From the NCBI GenBank assembly GCA_037501455.1, contig CM074865.1, forward strand, positions 37,306,501-37,370,500: 64,000 nt of DNA, written 5' to 3'. Each line of letters begins with the position of its first letter. Positions within the stretch are counted from its first letter, which is position 1. Below, piece after piece: positions 35,539-47,285 of this stretch. The notes under the pieces are model-generated. The model did no database searches. It was not told the origin of the DNA and was given only the letters and a program-made list of their open reading frames with translations. Position numbers and translations under genes: made by a program. This DNA comes from Lantana camara (lineage: Eukaryota; Streptophyta; Magnoliopsida; Lamiales; Verbenaceae).

Positions 35539-38083
35539 CCGGTTGCCAAACCGGTGTTCTCGAGTCGTTTTTGAGTCAGTTTAAGTCGTACGGCTTAGGA
35601 ACTATATGACAATGTGTGCATTGCATCGATCTTGAACATTAAATTTGACTTTCCTTTTGAATTTTGTTGGACTATCTGCTGCATTATTATATGGATCCTT
35701 GCCATTAGTGTTGAATATGTGCCATGAGCATGCACTAATCGCATGCATATATTCTCGAATGAGTTATGATTTATAAGTTATGAGGATGATATCAAACCAC
35801 GGCCAAGTTCTACGATCATAACAATCTATAACGAATTCTTTTTAAGGCACGGAGGATAAGAAGGACACACCCGGGAAGAATGTAGAGAATTCAAGATGTG
35901 AAGCTTTCTAGATGGAGCTAGAGTTCAAGGGTTAGGATTCGGAATAGGAGGTTTGAATTTAGAGATGCGGTGGTAGAAGGACACTTGGTGAAATAAGGAT
36001 TGATCGTGAGATGGTTATGACTTAGAGGATCGACATACATGGCTCTATTACCTAAGGTACCTTTAATTAGATTCAACGGGATCTTTCGACCTAAGGAATG
36101 AAGTGAACAAACCTTGAAGGTGTTTTGGTCCCAGATTCGGATCATTGAAGAGGTACTAATAAGTAAGAGAAGTCAAGATAAAATGGGTTCGGTAGGAGTT
36201 ATGATAAAGATTCATTGAAATCTCGAAGACCGTGGGGAAGGCAAGGAATAATCACCAAGTCAAGTAACCTCGGGATTGGAAGAACGAGGAAAAGCTACCG
36301 AGCTAACAACTTACTACATTGGTGACAGGTTCCAAAACATTCATAGCACGTGCATCATACTTCGCATCAATTATCTATTTTTCTAGCCTTATATTTATCC
36401 GTGCATTTCTATTTGATTTTTTTGCTCTAATATGTTGCATAATTGCTTGTTGTAATCGTGACACATGCATTGACATCTTTACCCGACATGCATTTTAGTG
36501 TTTACTTGGTAGGAAGTTCTTTCACCTCACTCATCAAGTATCCTTTCGACTGGTCACATCTGGATGACGAGGAAAAGCAATCACAGGATGGCACATGATA
36601 AGAAAGAGGACTTCGGAAAATAAAGAACTTCAGGTAAGGGATAGGTCGGTGGAAAGTAACTCCGAAGGAAAGTGAGATTAGAGTTAGCTTCGGGGTGTTC
36701 GGATCGAATAAGAATATAGGAAGGAGTCCCGCACCTCAAGAGGATTAGAAGAGAAATGGAAAGGCGAAACCTTTGGGTTGTCATTGTGATTAAAACCCTC
36801 CCTAATGGAAGTGGCTCATCAAGAATTTCAATGAAAGAAGGATTAATGGAGTTTGACATGTAAGGGCAAAAATTTTAAGGGGGAGAGCACAACCGAGAGA
36901 TAAATTTGAGGATGGGAGTGGTGCTCGAATGAATATGTTAGTAGCAATAACGGGGATGCAAATTAAGGAGGATCTGGAAGTCCTAATGGTAATGGTTAAG
37001 CTGTTAAGAGAGAAGCTACGTTGCTAAATTCGGGTGAAGATTTTACGAGATATAAGGGAAATGGTTCATCGAACATTTCTACGTATGGAATTCTGATCTG
37101 GAGGTAATGGAATTACAAGAGAGTTTCTATGAACTCCCAAGTTAGAATTAACAAGAGAAAATTGAATCAAGTTATCGTATAACGGGATGGTGTCAATCAA
37201 GATTAATTCAATGAAGTACGAAGGGGCCAAGATAATATTGTTGAGTTATTGGTTATATCAACGGTAATCCAGAAGGAAACTTAAGAAGGGACCAAATAGA
37301 AAAGGATGATGATTGGAGGATGTAAATCAAACTTCAAGAATCATCAAGAACATCCTGTCTCGGATTCATGAATTATGGGGCTAGTTACCGAATATAACTT
37401 TAAAAGGATTAAATAGAATAAACGGATAACATGAACAGAAGATGGGAAAGAATTCGTGTTGAGAAAGAAATCATAATAACAAATATCTCGAGATCGGTAC
37501 TGAACCGTCGGTGTTGCCAGGAGTAGCTATTTTCGAGGATATGTTAAACTTCAATAAGAGTAAAGGTAGTAACTATGGATCTGATTTTGGGACGGATGAT
37601 TTAAGGGTATTCGGGGAGATCAGACTCGGTTAATTAAAAGGAGTTAGTTGGTCGAATGAAGATTATGGGAAATGGTGAAGACTGGGAGCAGTACAAGTCA
37701 GAAGGGATCTAAGAGTATGATCCTTAAAGGGATTCATCAATTGCTTCATCGGGATACCCTGAAGAGGTTAAAGGCAAGCTGACCACTGAGTTTATCTTCA
37801 GGACAGATCCTAACCTGGACAACGACAACTCACAATTTTAAATTTCGCAACTACGGTGAACGGTACTTATAGCATCCATGATACATGCATACATGCAAAT
37901 TTAATTTAAATAATTTTTATGTTAGGTGCGTTGATTCCTTATCGCGTAACATTACTTGGAGTAATTGATAACTAACGTGGATAATATCTGTCACTTGCTT
38001 TGGGGGTGTCTTACGTGATTTTAATTATGGTTTTACGTGTGTTGCTTGGGAGTATTGGAGACTTCCTTTCTTTACTTTTGGTT
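35539..38083 (+). other. LARD2 internal region, non-coding
   Basis: About 2.5 kb, purine-rich on + (many GAAGG and GGATG runs), with stops in all frames and no retroelement motif. The first 300 bp resemble the LARD1 leader. It may descend from gag-pol too decayed to recognise, or from filler DNA; I cannot tell which. Confidence 0.7.
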
Positions 38084-38271
38084 GAGAGACGGGGTGCTCT
38101 CATTGTTTGCAAGAGACGGGGATTCTCTTATTTTTGTTCGAGAGACGGGGTGCTCTCTTTGCTCGCGAGAGACGGGGTTCTCTCATTGTTGTTGGAGAGA
38201 CAGGGTTCTCTCATTGGTTCTCGAGAGACAGGGCTCTCTCCTTGTTGTTTGTGAGAGACGGAGAATCTCTC
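38084..38271 (+). repeat. Hairpin array in LARD2
   Basis: Seven units of type GAGAGACGGGGTTCTCTC at 38084, 38111, 38140, 38167, 38195, 38223 and 38253, a regular 27-30-bp period. Arms stay complementary while middle bases vary (CGGGGTG, CGGGGAT, CAGGGTT, CAGGGCT, CGGAGAA). Confidence 0.9.
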
Positions 38272-38294
38272 ATTGATTGTTTTAGTCGTGCTGC

Positions 38295-38330
38295 GAATCC
38301 GAGGACGGATTCTTTCTAAGGGCGAGAGAT
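38295..38330 (+). other. LARD2 PPT-proximal hairpin and polypurine tract
   Basis: GAATCCG-AGGA-CGGATTC (38295-38312) is a 7-bp stem. The PPT CTAAGGGCGAGAGAT follows and abuts the 3' LTR. Confidence 0.8.
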
Positions 38331-39826
38331 TGTAACGCCCCGGTTTTTCATTTTTACTAATGTGACGTAAGTGTTTACTAAATTGCACGAATTAATTGTT
38401 TTTACGTATTTTCTATTTAATTTTATTATAAATTGTTATTATTTTATTTTATTATATTTTATTTTAATTTAATATTATTTTAAAATATTACGTTATTTTA
38501 AGTATTTATTTTAATTTGTTGTTAATTTCATGATTAATGCTAATTAAGTGTTATGCTAATTAATCATACTTTAACCATATTAAATTTTATAATAATCCGT
38601 TAAACTTGAATTATGTTTATAATTTAACTTAATTTATTTAATTAATTTTTTTTTATGCATGGATTGTATGAATATGTGCATGATTGTATATTTGTGCATC
38701 GTTCTTATATGAAATGATATCGAAATGTCGTGAAATTGTAGTATGTTGTAAATATGTGTGTTATGAACATGCCTACATGCTCGGTTTATGTTTTCGAACT
38801 CGTTTGATATGTTAACGAATTTAATTTGAATTGTGGAACAAAATCGGGGGCTAACGAGCAATTAGCGCACCCTTGGTTCCGTAAGTGATATCTTGAGCTC
38901 GGGAACTCGGATTCGAGTTCCGTCAACTTCGTTGAACTCGTATCGAAGATTCGCGTTTAATAAACTAAGCCATATATTTTTCCGAAATCATGTGAACCTT
39001 CGAAATCCAACCGAAAAACGAAACGACATCAAAATGACCACCTTTCACTAATATGGCCACAACTTGTTCAAAATCTAACCAAATTAACTATGGTTGGTGG
39101 GATTTTAACCCTAGTTCAATCCTCTCTCTTCCCATAACCACCCCTAACCGAGCATATCCGGACACAAACCAGAAAATTCATCCAAAGCTTCTGCAGCCCA
39201 GTTTTTCCCGTAACAGTGCAATCCTTAAGGTTTTGGAGCTCAAATCTCAATCAACTTTCATCCAATCAACAAGGTGAGTTAGGATTATGTTATATATTCT
39301 TCTCTGGTCATTTTTCTCCTTTCATCCCTAATTTTGAGTCAGATTTAATGTGGTTTTAGGGCATTTGAATGAATAGTTAGGTTTTGAGTGTTTTGTTGTT
39401 TCCTTGAGTGTCTTTGATCTTTGACTTGTTTTGATGTTATATATCTGATTCTTTTACTTCATTTATGGCAGAGTATGCTTGAATTAATTGATGGATAAGG
39501 ATCGGCTGAGATATCAATAATGGAATGGTCATGTATTGAATGGACTCTTAACTGAAATTTCTCTCCTTCACGTACCTAACTGTTGCTAGCTTTTGGGAAT
39601 TGTTTTGATGTCATATGTTGTTCCTTTTTATCTTATTTGCAGCTATATTGATGGCTGATTATTCATGTGCAGCCTTGCTCTGTTCCTTTTCGTTTTGTCC
39701 CTGTTTTTCCAACATAAAAACTGCTGCCTTTTTTCCAGTTTTGTTGCGTGTATTTCTTGCTGGAATTGCTGAGTTTTGTTGTCTCTATTTCCTTATGATG
39801 TTAGCCTGATTTGGTTGCAAAGTTTG
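38331..39826 (+). repeat. LARD2 3' LTR, 5' part only
   Basis: Collinear with 31315-32809 with scattered substitutions, including the AAG/GTGAGT site (GT begins at 39274). It breaks off at 39826 (TTGCAAAGTTTG) where a different LTR begins. Confidence 0.9.
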
Positions 39827-41546
39827 TGTAACATCTCGCTCATCCGATAAATAAGGTACGTCACCTTCCAACCTTTTTATGTGATTTGTGCGTTGTGTGG
39901 CCCTCTTATGAACTCTTTTAGAGTCCAGGGTCCTTTTGTAATTTTCTTCTTTTAGGGGGGGTTCTCCAGTCACTTCTCGTTCGCTCGAGATTTTGACCTC
40001 TTTGATGCCTTTAACGCGTTCGGGGCAGCGAAACGAGTCCGTAGACTCTAAGTTTGCCCCATTCCGACTTCGTTAGCCCGTTCTTCCGACCGTTTTTGCG
40101 TATGAGGACCCGAGATATATACCCCGAATCCTCGTTTTACGTGCCAGAACTTCAGCTCTAGACTCAGCGTCTTCCTCCCGCGATTGGTACTGTTCATGCA
40201 GTGGAGGTGTGTTTTCACACACATGTCCGTTCTCGCTCGTTTCTCGATGGAATTCGACGTTTGAGTAGTGGAAATTTATCGTCTCGATGAGCCCGACACG
40301 ATGGTACAAGAATCGGGACTTGAAAATCAGTGGTGGTGGTGCTACGTCGAGCAGCAGGCGGGGCGGCTTAGAGCCGCGCTTCGCTGCCCATTCGCGGCGG
40401 CTTCCGGCGACTGTCTTGGAGCACACGCCCCTTACCCAGATGAAAGAGTTCCCGGCGTTTCAAATTGCGTTGGCAGCACGGCCATCCGGACCGCGACGAC
40501 GCCGCTGAACTTCACGACAGGCGGCGGCGCTACTGTAGCGGCGCGATTCCGCCGCCTCCGGCGACTTTCTCCGGCGTTGAAGGGTGGTGTCCTAAGTTTC
40601 TCGGTGCCCTGATTCCATTTTCGGCCTTCTTTTTACCTTAATCGCGGCGGAAGTGGTGGTTCCGGCATGGCAGTGGTGGCGCGCGGCTTTCCGCGGCGGT
40701 TTGGAGCTTTTTCGGCGATCTTTTGGCAACGGTTCCTTCTGAGAAGTTGTTCCTCACGTCAAGTCCGAGCCATTCGTGGTGGTGCCGGCCCAAGAACCGG
40801 TCGGCGGCGGTGAACCGGTGGCGGACCGTGACTGCACCGGCGGTCTGGTTTTCTGATGATTTTTCCGGGTTTTGGCTATGGGGCTTTCGTAGGGCTCGTT
40901 ACGGGCTTTCTAACGGTATGATCGGATTTCGTTTTCGTTTTGCGGTTTGCATTTAATTTCAGTTTTCGTCCTTGGAATTTAGTTCGGTTTTTCGTCAACG
41001 AAATCTGGTGTGCTTGGTATTTTCTGAAATTGGTTGAGGGCTTTTGTCAAGCAGGCCGAGGCGTACGTTTCTGTCCTTTCGAGGAATTTTCCGACCACCA
41101 GAGGTGGTGGTCCGGCGGCTGCACGTGGCGGTTCGACTGGTTTCGGGGGCGGCATTCCGACGCCCTTCGGGCAGCAAGTTCCTCATGTCGTGGTGAGTCC
41201 AGCGCCACTTTCTGTTCGTCAATCGGATGTCCAGTTGATTTGTTGTGATTTATTTTGTATAACTTGAATATTTGGAATTAATTGTTTTAATTGCTAACTG
41301 CTTGATTTGTCGATCGAATTGTATTTCAATATGTACGAAAATTATGTATTAAATGAATTATGGAATATATTGATGCTTTAATTTGCAATTTGAATCCCGT
41401 TTTCTCTACGTGAGCAAATTGTCTAATTGAAGGGGGTGTTAGCGTAATATTTAGAAACTAGAATTTGTATGTGTTTAAATAAGTTTGAATTAATTTTTGA
41501 TTGATGAGCATGTAATGTTTCGATTATTATGAATCACAAAAATGCC
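39827..41546 (+). mobile_element. Gypsy-type LTR start D, truncated, GC-rich interior
   Basis: TGTAACATCTCGCTCATCC begins exactly where LARD2's LTR is interrupted, and shares TCCGATAAAT with H's LTR start, so it is probably an LTR. From about 40300 to 41230 it is unusually GC-rich with GGCGGC/CGCCGCC runs and a CGCTAC-T-GTAGCG palindrome (40528-40540). From 41250 it is AT-rich. It ends where copia E sequence starts (41547). Frames of about 75-115 codons inside show no recognisable domain. No far LTR end or PBS is visible, so the element type stays uncertain. Confidence 0.55.
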
Positions 41547-42353
41547 TATACCCGCCGAAGAGAGTAGTACATATTCACTATACTATAGACCGGTAATGGA
41601 GGCCGTGAGAATCCAACTCTTTTCATCTCGCTCCCACTTGAATTTTTAAAAGGTGTGGATTATCTTTTGGTTATCTTATAATCACTTTTGGCGTCTTAAT
41701 TTCGGAAGTAATTACTCTAATTAATACCCTCCCACTAGGATTATTAAATCATATTTATAATCCTAATAATAATATTTTAAGGCAATTTAATAACTATTTA
41801 TTAATTAGGCCAAAAAATATTAATTTAATTATGCATCACGTCTAATCTATATTAAAAAAATACTATTTAATCACATTAAATAAAATATGCATAATTAAAA
41901 TATCATAATATCTCATATTATCATGATCACGCCATAAAATAAAATAATTAAGCATGCTTTCATATAATTATCACATAATTATCATGCTTAAAATTTTAAA
42001 TGACACAAAATGAATATGTCATAAATTAAATCAATTAAGCATGCCGGTATAATTATCACATAATTATCATGCTTAAAATAAATGGCATAAAGTAAACATG
42101 TTATAAATAAATTATCTCATAATTTAAATCATGTTTACTGATTCAGTAATTAACCAGGAAGATTATTGAAATCGATTCCCAGAAAATTACCATTCCACGT
42201 AAATTCCCAGGAAACACTGGAGGGGTCACAACGGTCCCACTTAAAAACCAGCCTGCTTTGACAGAATTTACGTGCACAGTAGCAGATTTAAAATTGCGCA
42301 TCGCATGCATCATAACAATGCATGTATATATCTAGAGCACGGCTCTGATACCA
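41547..42353 (-). other. Outer copy of copia E leader and primer-binding site
   Basis: The PBS TGGTATCAGAGC is at 42342-42353 on the minus strand, 2 bases from the LTR. The leader continues to 41547 and is non-coding and AT-rich. It matches 48692-49497. Confidence 0.88.
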
Positions 42354-42959
42354 GTTGCTGGGAGGCGGACCCAGAACAGTAGCCGTCCATGACCACATTT
42401 TAAAATGTTTTAGTACAATACAAGTATTAAAATATTTCTAAAACCTTTTAATACAATAGCGGAAGACTAGTCGGATCTACTCAAGTATATACATGCAATT
42501 GACAATAAATTTTAAATCACTTAAGCAGATAAATATCTAACATGCAATTAACACTTAAGAGCACATAATTTATCATGCTTAAAATAAAATAACTGAAAAC
42601 TATTACCGTACTGCAATCATGGCTATCTAACGACATTTTTCCAGCTTCCGAATTCACCTCCTGAGAACTCGATCTCCTCGTGAAACCGGCAGAGCTTCCC
42701 TGCGATAAACCCAGGGACACCCTCGGAGTGTGGGCTCCGAAAGTATTTCTCTAAATACTTAGAGAAAGTAAAACTTTAAACTAAAAACCCTTTTCAAGGT
42801 TTATTCTCCCGAAATCAGGCGTTTTATACAAACACCTAATTAAAATTAATTCCAAAATCAATCGGAATAAACTGGGAGCAAATGGGACTTGATTTCAAAG
42901 CCAAAGTTTGGCCTAAACTATCCCAAAACTGAATGAGAAATGAGGGAGGGAGGTCAGCC

Positions 42960-42967
42960 TATTTATA
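42960..42967 (-). promoter_or_regulatory. TATA box of copia E LTR, left copy
   Basis: TATAAATA on the minus strand in CCTATAAATAGG. The same element is at 50104-50111 in the other LTR. Transcription would start near 42930 and run leftward. Confidence 0.7.
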
Positions 42968-43065
42968 GGCAAAAACCAGAGGGCAAAACGGTCATTTTGG
43001 ATACAAAAGCAAGGGCAAAATAGTTATTTCACAACCCACTTGCGTAGGCAACTTGGACACGTAAA

Positions 43066-43450
43066 CCAAGGTGACCACGTCGTAGATCTCTCCGCCACGA
43101 ATCCAAAGCCGCCGAGAATGCGCCGTTTGGAGCCCGCACGCGCCCACACGCACCGCTTAAAGGCGTCGCCTATAATGTACCCTCTACTACGGTTTGGGGC
43201 TGGCGTGGCCGATTCTCGTGCGGCCACGTGTCCGGGTTGGTCCGACCCGGAACCGGACCCAGTCCAACCCTATCCGGGACCCCGAATCGTTGACTGCCCC
43301 GTGACCCGTTGACCGACCTATTCCGGCCAAATCCGGACCGTTGCTCTACGGCTACGTGGTGCAATCTGGGCCGCACACGTGGCGTGCCACGCGGCTGCCC
43401 AGTCAGCGCCACATGGGACCCGCTTGCTGACGTGGCATGCCACGTCATCA
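43066..43450 (-). promoter_or_regulatory. ACGT/G-box array in copia E U3
   Basis: ACGT cores occur at about 43068, 43224, 43353, 43376, 43386, 43432 and 43442, two of them in CACGTG. TGACGTGGCATGCCACGTCA (43430-43449) is a perfect 20-base palindrome and a good bZIP dimer target. All lie 100-490 bp upstream of the TATA box in the element's own orientation. Confidence 0.65.
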
Positions 43451-44576
43451 TCGAAATATATATATATTTTTTGTTTTTCGATGAAAATTTTATTTTCTTC
43501 AAAATAAAATTCCGGGTATTTCCAACTCTTTGGAACTTTAATTTATTTTCTTAAAATAAATTTCTTGGCTATTTTCAAACACTTTGAAAAATCATTTCTC
43601 TTTCTCCTTTTAATATTTTCTCTTTGGGTTTTCAATTTGGGGCTTGCAGGGGGACCTGCAGGACTAATTAATTTTAGCTCCAAACGGATTAATATATTAT
43701 CATCCCATGATAATAATTAATTACCGTTTAAAAATATTTAATTCCACTAAATAAATATTGTTGCACTCTAAAATTAATTAAATTATTCACGAATTTTTCG
43801 ATCTAGAATAATTTCGCATTTTACTCCTCCGTGTAGATATCCATGAAAAATAAATTGCAACTACTATCATTTATTTTTCATCTCTAATTTGAAATTTATT
43901 GATTCGCCTTAAGTTCAAATTCTCTGTATGTGAAACACATTCAACATACAACTTCGGTGACGTTATCACGCGAAGTGCTTTGTCCAAAGTCTTAATTCGA
44001 ACTTTTGCAAATCTATTTCAAGGATATCTTTTACCTTCCAGCAAGGCCACAGATTCCTCGATCAATATAACTCTTTAGCACATTTCATGTTGTCACCGAA
44101 TCATACAAAGTATTTTGGCCACCCGTTACCGAGACCTCACTTCGAGTATGTTACAGTGACTAACACTACATGCCTAAAGCCGAAATATTATCAGGATTAA
44201 GAGTACAATGCTTCCTGAGATTTTATTCATTTTAGATAGCAGTATAAAATGAATTATCTCAGTGGTCCAGTTCGATGTTTCCAATCCTATTGAAAATCAT
44301 CAACGTGTTATAATTGGAATCACCATTCCCTATGACGAAAGACTAATCATCTTATATAACCACGTTATAGTCTTGATGAGAACATATTCTTATCTTACCG
44401 ACTAGAACTTTAATGACACGTGATTTCGGTATTCAAAGTCTTTTCCTATGAAACACATTTCATATAAGAATACCATCACACGCCATTAATTATTAATATG
44501 TGAAATATTCACAACTCGTTGTATATTCAGTTTAATTAATTCAATAAATTGAGTTTTCAGGGCACTATTCCCAACA

Positions 44577-44591
44577 ATCTCCCACTTGCCC
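44577..44591 (-). other. Copia E polypurine tract
   Basis: The minus-strand run GGGCAAGTGGGAGAT abuts the LTR and is nearly the same as in copia A. Confidence 0.85.
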
Positions 44592-46500
44592 TAAATTCAA
44601 TTTGGCTATACATCTAAGTCGTATTCCTTTCAAACGAGTGTCAAAACTCGTTTTGCACTCTTTTACACCAATACTTTAGTGAAGGAATCTTTTAGACGTT
44701 TCTCTGAGCCAACAACTAGGAAATCATGAATCCAATACATCTAACTGGTTACTTCTCAAGCTACCATGTATTTGACTTCCATGGCGGTGTAAGCAATACA
44801 AGTCTGCTTAACATTCTCCAATTAACGGTTGCTCTTTCTAGAGTAAACACGTATTCTGATGTCAAACATCTAGAATACAAATCAGATTGTGTATCCGAAT
44901 CTATGTACTCTATGGAAATGAGCTCACCACTGTGGTAGACAAGCATATGATCTCAAGTCCTTCTCAAGTACTCCAATATATGCTTTCACTACTACCCAGC
45001 GTCAGATTCTAGGGTTTGACTAATATCTGCTGACTTAGACCTATTTCATAATAGACATCTGGCCCTGTAAATAATATGACCCACATAAAGCTTCCGCTGC
45101 GGAACTCTAATCATGTCTTCTATCTCTTCAGTTGTCTTAGGACACCGATCCCGAGATAGATAAATTCCATATCTAAAAGGTAATGAACCTTTCTTGGAAT
45201 TTGTCATATTATACCTTGCGAGCATCTTATCCATATATGCTTCTTGTGATAAACCAATCTCCTTATTCCTATGATCACGACAAAAGTCTGATCCTTGGAA
45301 TAACATTGGTCTCACATAGGTCTTACGTGTCAAACTGATTTGACATCCGAATCTTGACCCTTGATAAATTCTTGCATCATTCCCAATGAGCAGAATATTA
45401 ATTACGTACAAAGTGAAAATGTTACAACGCTATCATGATGTCATTTTGTACACTTCATGGTTCATCAGGCAATTATACAAATCCAAAGAATCTAAATTGC
45501 CTTATATTTCTGATACTCCATAATCTAGACGCTTGCTTAGGATCATAAATCGATCTATCAAGCTTGCATTATATGCACCTGATTTCTGGCTGTGAAGCCT
45601 TCAGGTTGTACCATGTATCTCATCTTCTTGAAGTTGCCCGTTCAAGAACATAGTCTTTACATCCATTTATCTAATCTCATAATCAATAATGAGATAAAAT
45701 GGAGAGGATAATGGACTTAAGCATTTCTATAGGAGACAAGACGTCATAAATGATTTCTTCTTTCTGGGTAAAATCCCTTGCCATAAGTTTGCTCTAAAGT
45801 CTCTACTTTTTCGTCCATTTCTCCTTTTATCGTCTTGTAGAACCCAATTGTATCTAATAAGGTTTAATGCCTTCAGGTGCCTCTACAAGTTCAAGACTTT
45901 GTTAGAATACAGATATTCTAACTTAGATTCCATGGATATTGACCAAACGGTCAGCGTCTATATCTTCCATAGCTTCATTACATGTGACAGGATCAGATAC
46001 GTTAGATTCAACCACTTGGGTTAATCTTAAATATCTTGTCAGGTCTCCTGACAATCCTCCCACTACAATGATGCTCTCGTGTACACGTCTCTACATCACA
46101 TGTTGTATTTGGTACATCACATGTATCTAATACATTTTCAATTATCACAGGTTTATGGAAATCTGTATCCAATACTGTTATTTCTTTTAACACTACTTTG
46201 CTTCCACCCTTTTGTGGTTATCTATGTAATTATCTTTGAAATATTCACAAATATCTTTTGTGATTTCTCAAATTACAAAATATACCACCTCTTGTTCTTC
46301 TAGGATAACCTTAGAACAAGTAAACCTTTGTTCTTTATTCTAACTTGTCAGAATCCATCCTTAACACGTGGATCAGGCTGTCTCAAATCCGAAGATAAGA
46401 GATACAGGGTTTTCACCAGGGATACAGATCCATGAGTAGTTTAGGAACTGACTTAGATAGAACTAGGTTTAATCTGCTTTGTCGTTTTGTGTGCAAGATC
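44592..46500 (-). pseudogene. pol: Copia E RNase H and RT remnant
   Basis: The clearest part is 45046-45411, which reads like the RT-RNase H connection: YVINILLIGND (a lost YVDD box), GLSQEAYMDKMLARYNM, SLPFRYGIYLSRDRCPKT. The catalytic DD is gone in this copy. The rest shows AT-biased decay and many stops, with no other motif I can name. Orientation and order agree with the PPT on the left. Confidence 0.75.
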
Positions 46501-47285
46501 CCAAAATGAAATTCGTAGGGTAGCATGACTCTTCATGAATCTTACCTTCATTATCAAAGTTCTATTTCTCCTTTCTGCAATACATCTTTTCTAAGACGTA
46601 TCTCATAAATATGGTTGAGATCTAATCTCATTTGAGAAATTCTATTTAACTCTAAACTTAGATACTTATCACTACTTCGATCTAATCGAAGTACCTTGAT
46701 ATGTTTTCTAATTTGACTCTTTGACTTCAGTCTTATATTCTTTGAACTTTTCAAAATTACAGACTTAAGTCTCATCAAATAAGCATATTTGTATCTAGAG
46801 TATTCATTCAAACGAACGATGAAGTATGCAAAAACTTTCTCTTGCTTGAACATTCATAATATCATACGTTCGTATGAACCAACTTAAACAAGTTCATGGC
46901 TTAATACCCTTTGTCTCCAAAAGGCTTATTGGTCATGTTAACCTTCTGAATAGGATTCGTAGACTAATACTGTTTTCAAGTCAATAAGACTCAATAATCA
47001 GTCTTTGGATCCTATTCAGATTCAATTGACCAATAGATAGGTGCCACGTTGAAGTTTATCCTCTCAAATGGTAAGTCAAGCGTCTTAATGTTAATCTTAA
47101 ATTAGGGTTTTCTTTTTTACGTATAAAAGACCATCTTTTATTGTGCCAGAGCAAATAAACCTTTTATTTTGCATAACGGTAACCGTTTGTTCAAAACAAA
47201 CAGTTAAACCATTAATTATCAAATAACTTACAGAAATCAAATTTCTGTATATATGGTACGAATAATATTGAAACCCTATTGCCAA
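46501..47285 (-). pseudogene. pol: Copia E integrase and protease-linker remnant
   Basis: 46554-46853 reads as a mutated integrase core (SRYKYAYLMRLKS, HIKVLRLDRSSDKYLSLE, where RSDRGGEYLS-type is expected). 47097-47285 reads as the protease-integrase linker (NLISVSYLIINGL, NKRFICSGTIKDGLLYV). Catalytic residues are partly lost. Confidence 0.75.

Larger units (their letters stand above)
31315..39826 (+). mobile_element. LARD2: non-coding LTR element, 3' LTR truncated
   Basis: It has a 4.2-kb 5' LTR, a perfect PBS, 2.8 kb of non-coding interior, a hairpin array, a PPT and the first 1.5 kb of a 3' LTR. It inserted in the Tat-type RNase H; GAGGC at 31310-31314 would be its target duplication but the right end is missing because another LTR starts at 39827. 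No retroelement protein motif is seen. Leader and PPT-side structures match LARD1. Confidence 0.86.
42356..44576 (-). repeat. Copia E LTR, left copy
   Basis: 2221 bp, TGCTGGGAGG to TCCCAACA on +; on the minus strand TGTTGGGA...TCCCAGCA. It is bordered by the PPT on one side and a PBS on the other. U3 contains G-box/ACGT elements and a TATA box, listed separately. No coding is seen; GC-rich frames around 43024-43502 are also found in the other LTR and encode nothing recognisable. Confidence 0.93.

Noticed and set aside
38084..38271. CRISPR-like look of the hairpin array (regular repeats and spacers)
   Set aside because: The context is a plant LTR element; repeats are 18 bp and degenerate, spacers about 10 bp; no cas genes.
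40268..40612. 114-codon frame in GC-rich LTR D
   Set aside because: Open frames are expected by chance in GC-rich DNA; several overlapping frames exist and none shows a recognisable motif.
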